A stretch of DNA of 52,507 nucleotides from Liolophura sinensis (taxonomy: Eukaryota > Mollusca > Polyplacophora > Chitonida > Chitonidae). Below, piece after piece: positions 50,989-52,507 of the stretch. The notes under the pieces were generated by a model that did not search any database, had not been told where the DNA came from, and saw nothing but the letters and a program-made list of their open reading frames with translations. Position 1 is the first letter of the stretch. Each line of letters begins with the position of its first letter. The position numbers and the translations under genes were made by a program. Location of the stretch: assembly GCF_032854445.1 (NCBI RefSeq), contig NW_027018246.1, forward strand, positions 1-52,507. The letters are read 5' to 3'.

Positions 50989-52507
50989 CTGTCACTACAG
51001 CCACAAGTATTGGTCGGAGAGCAACGCGGTTTGCACCATTCGATTTCTCGTCACAAAATACGTCCGATTAGCCTCTTACTAGTAGCACTGGAACAGTTTT
51101 TCCACTTTTGCATTTTTGCTTCGTCTTTTTGTTAATTGAAATCGGCTAAACTGTACTCTGTACAATCGCGACTGTTTATTACTATTTTCAACTTTTGACT
51201 ATAAGTTATGTGCCCTTCGGTAGCCCAGAAGACGTCAAATCTTTGGGCTAAGCCCATTTAACTCACCCAGCAATTGCCTTACTTCTAAGTGCAAGACAAT
51301 CTCAATGTCTTTATCTACGTGTAGAAAAACCACACCATTTGTAGGTGAAAACCACAAGGTACTTGATACAGTCTGCTGTAAAAAGTACAACTGAACACTG
51401 ACCCACTTCAGTAAGGTGCCAAAAGATGCGGAATTGAGCCAGGCATCGGCAGCTGTTGAAAAATTGCAAATTTCCCTGGTTTCCATGGAGTAAGAGCCGT
51501 TGCTGGGCACGTGATTATGACATAAATGATCATTCAATTGTCACTACAGCCAAAAGTATTGGTCGGAGAGCAACGCGGTTTGCACCATTCGATTTCTCGT
51601 CACAAAATACGTCGGATTAGACTCTTACCAGCAGCACTGGAACAGTTTTTCCACTTTTGCATTTTTACCTGGTCTTTTTGTTAGTTGAAATCGGCTACAC
51701 TGTACTCTGTACAATCGCGACTGGTCATTACTATATTCAACTTTTGACTATAAGTTATGTGCCCTTCGGTAGCCCAGAAGACATCAAATCTTTGGGCCAA
51801 GCCCATTTAACTCACCCAGCAATTGCCTTACTTCTAAGTCCAAGACAATTTCAATGTCTTTATCTACATGGTGAAAAACCACACTATTTGTACGTGAAAA
51901 CCACAAGGTACTTGATACAGTCTGCTGTAAAAAGTACAACTGAACACTGACCCACTTCAGTAAGGTGCCAAAAGATGCGGAATTGAGCCAGGCATCGGCA
52001 GCTGTTGAAAAATTGCAAATATCCCTGGTTTCCATGGAGTAAGAGCCGTTGCTGGGCACGTGTTTATGACATGAATGATCAATCAATTGTCGCTACAGCC
52101 AAAAGTATTGGTCGGAGAGCAACGCGGTTTGCACCATTCGATTTCTCGTCACAAAATACGTCGGATTAGACTCTTACTAGTAGCACTGGAACAGTTTTTC
52201 CACTTTTGCATTTTCGCCTGGTCTTTTTGTTAATTGAAATCGGCTAAACTGTACTCTGTACAATCGCGACTGGTCTTTACTATATTCAACTTTTGACTAT
52301 AACTTATGTGCCCTTCGGTAGCCCAGAAGACCTGAAATCTTTGGGCCAAGCCCATTTAACTCACCCAGCAATTGCCTTACTTCTAAGTGCAAGACAATCT
52401 CAATGTCTTTATCTACGTGTAGAAAAACCACACCATTTGTACGTGAAAAACACAAGGTACTTGATACAGTCTGCTGTGAAAAGTACAACTAAACACAGAC
52501 CCACATG

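Larger units (their letters stand above)
1..52507. repeat. Satellite DNA array, 549-bp monomer, about 95.6 copies
   Basis: The window is a head-to-tail array of one 549-bp unit with no interruption. The phrase GTCGGATTAG (or a one-base variant) recurs at 1, 550, 1101, 1650, 2199, 2748, 3297, 3846 and so on to 52160. Most monomers are exactly 549 bp and the range is 547-551. All copies are direct repeats; none is inverted. Pairwise differences between neighbours are scattered substitutions plus rare one-base indels. Both window ends fall inside the array, so no flanking DNA is visible. The sequence is not one I recognise as a named satellite, and no transposon termini, target-site duplications or long terminal repeats are present. 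Function is unknown. A role in centromeric or other heterochromatin is an inference from repeat size and higher-order structure only. Confidence 0.98.
48316..52507. repeat. Right-edge 4-mer higher-order repeat (2197 bp, nearly two copies)
   Basis: Monomers 89-92 (48316, 48865, 49414, 49963) recur as 93-96 (50512, 51062, 51611, 52160 to the window end). Pairs share TGTGCCCCTCGG and AAGTCGAAGAC (89/93), GTCCGATTAG and CTGTTTATTACTATTTT (90/94), GACATCAAATC and CACACTATTTG (91/95), and GGTCTTTACTATATTC with TATAACTTATG (92/96). The pairing fails in the second half of monomer 96, which reads CTACGTGTAG and AAACACAGACCC where 92 has CTACATGGTG and GAACACTGACCC. Confidence 0.88.

Noticed and set aside
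1-52507. One giant repetitive protein running through the array
   Set aside because: Although 549 is a multiple of three, the best plus frame has at least the TAG in CGGATTAG and usually the TGA in CACTGACCC in each monomer. No frame is open through even two full monomers.
1-52507. CRISPR array
   Set aside because: The repeating unit is 549 bp with no short repeat and unique spacer pattern; almost the whole unit is conserved.
1-52507. Tandem transposon, Helitron or LTR-derived array
   Set aside because: No terminal inverted repeats, target duplications, long terminal repeats or coding remnants of transposase or reverse transcriptase were recognised in the unit.

Overview
The whole window is one uninterrupted tandem repeat array (satellite DNA). 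The unit is 549 bp. Phased on the first bases of the window (GTCGGATTAG), it repeats 95 full times plus a 348-bp partial copy that runs off the right edge (52160-52507). Every copy is in the same orientation. I found no protein gene, tRNA, rRNA, transposon, CRISPR array or unique sequence. The array continues past both ends of the window, so its true size is unknown. G+C is about 42-43% by hand estimate. Array size, a unit of several hundred bp and higher-order repeat structure point to a eukaryotic genome, probably pericentromeric, centromeric, subtelomeric or other heterochromatin. I do not recognise the monomer and cannot name the organism.

The copies are very similar but not identical. 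The variants they share show nested higher-order repeats (HORs) whose multiplicity changes along the array. From about 1.1 to 8.2 kb there is a 4-monomer rhythm (about 2.2 kb). From 8.2 to 10.4 kb there is a dimer (1099 bp). From 11.5 to 34.5 kb there is a family of seven recognisable monomer types (called here G-A-B-C-D-E-F), present as partial runs and as two complete 7-mers. These two lie inside a larger duplication of about 6.5 kb offset by 13 monomers (about 7137 bp). From 34.0 to 39.5 kb there are trimers and a 4-mer whose monomer types also occur in the left 4-mer block. From 40.6 to 48.3 kb there is a trimer (1647 bp) repeated about four and a half times, with two neighbouring copies that look identical. 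From 48.3 kb to the end there is a second, unrelated 4-mer (2197 bp).

The most informative details are marks of how the array evolves. There are chimeric monomers from out-of-register exchange (about 14.2, 27.3 and 52.4 kb) and a local template-switch-like scar that creates a 9-bp inverted repeat (30395-30418). All four combinations of two markers only about 17 bp apart occur. A short hypervariable box sits in an otherwise highly conserved unit. Single-base indels cluster at 16.2-16.5 kb and 31.3-39.0 kb and may be assembly error. Because 549 is a multiple of three, reading frames stay in phase between monomers and long open frames recur on both strands; I judge these to be by-products of the repeat and not genes.
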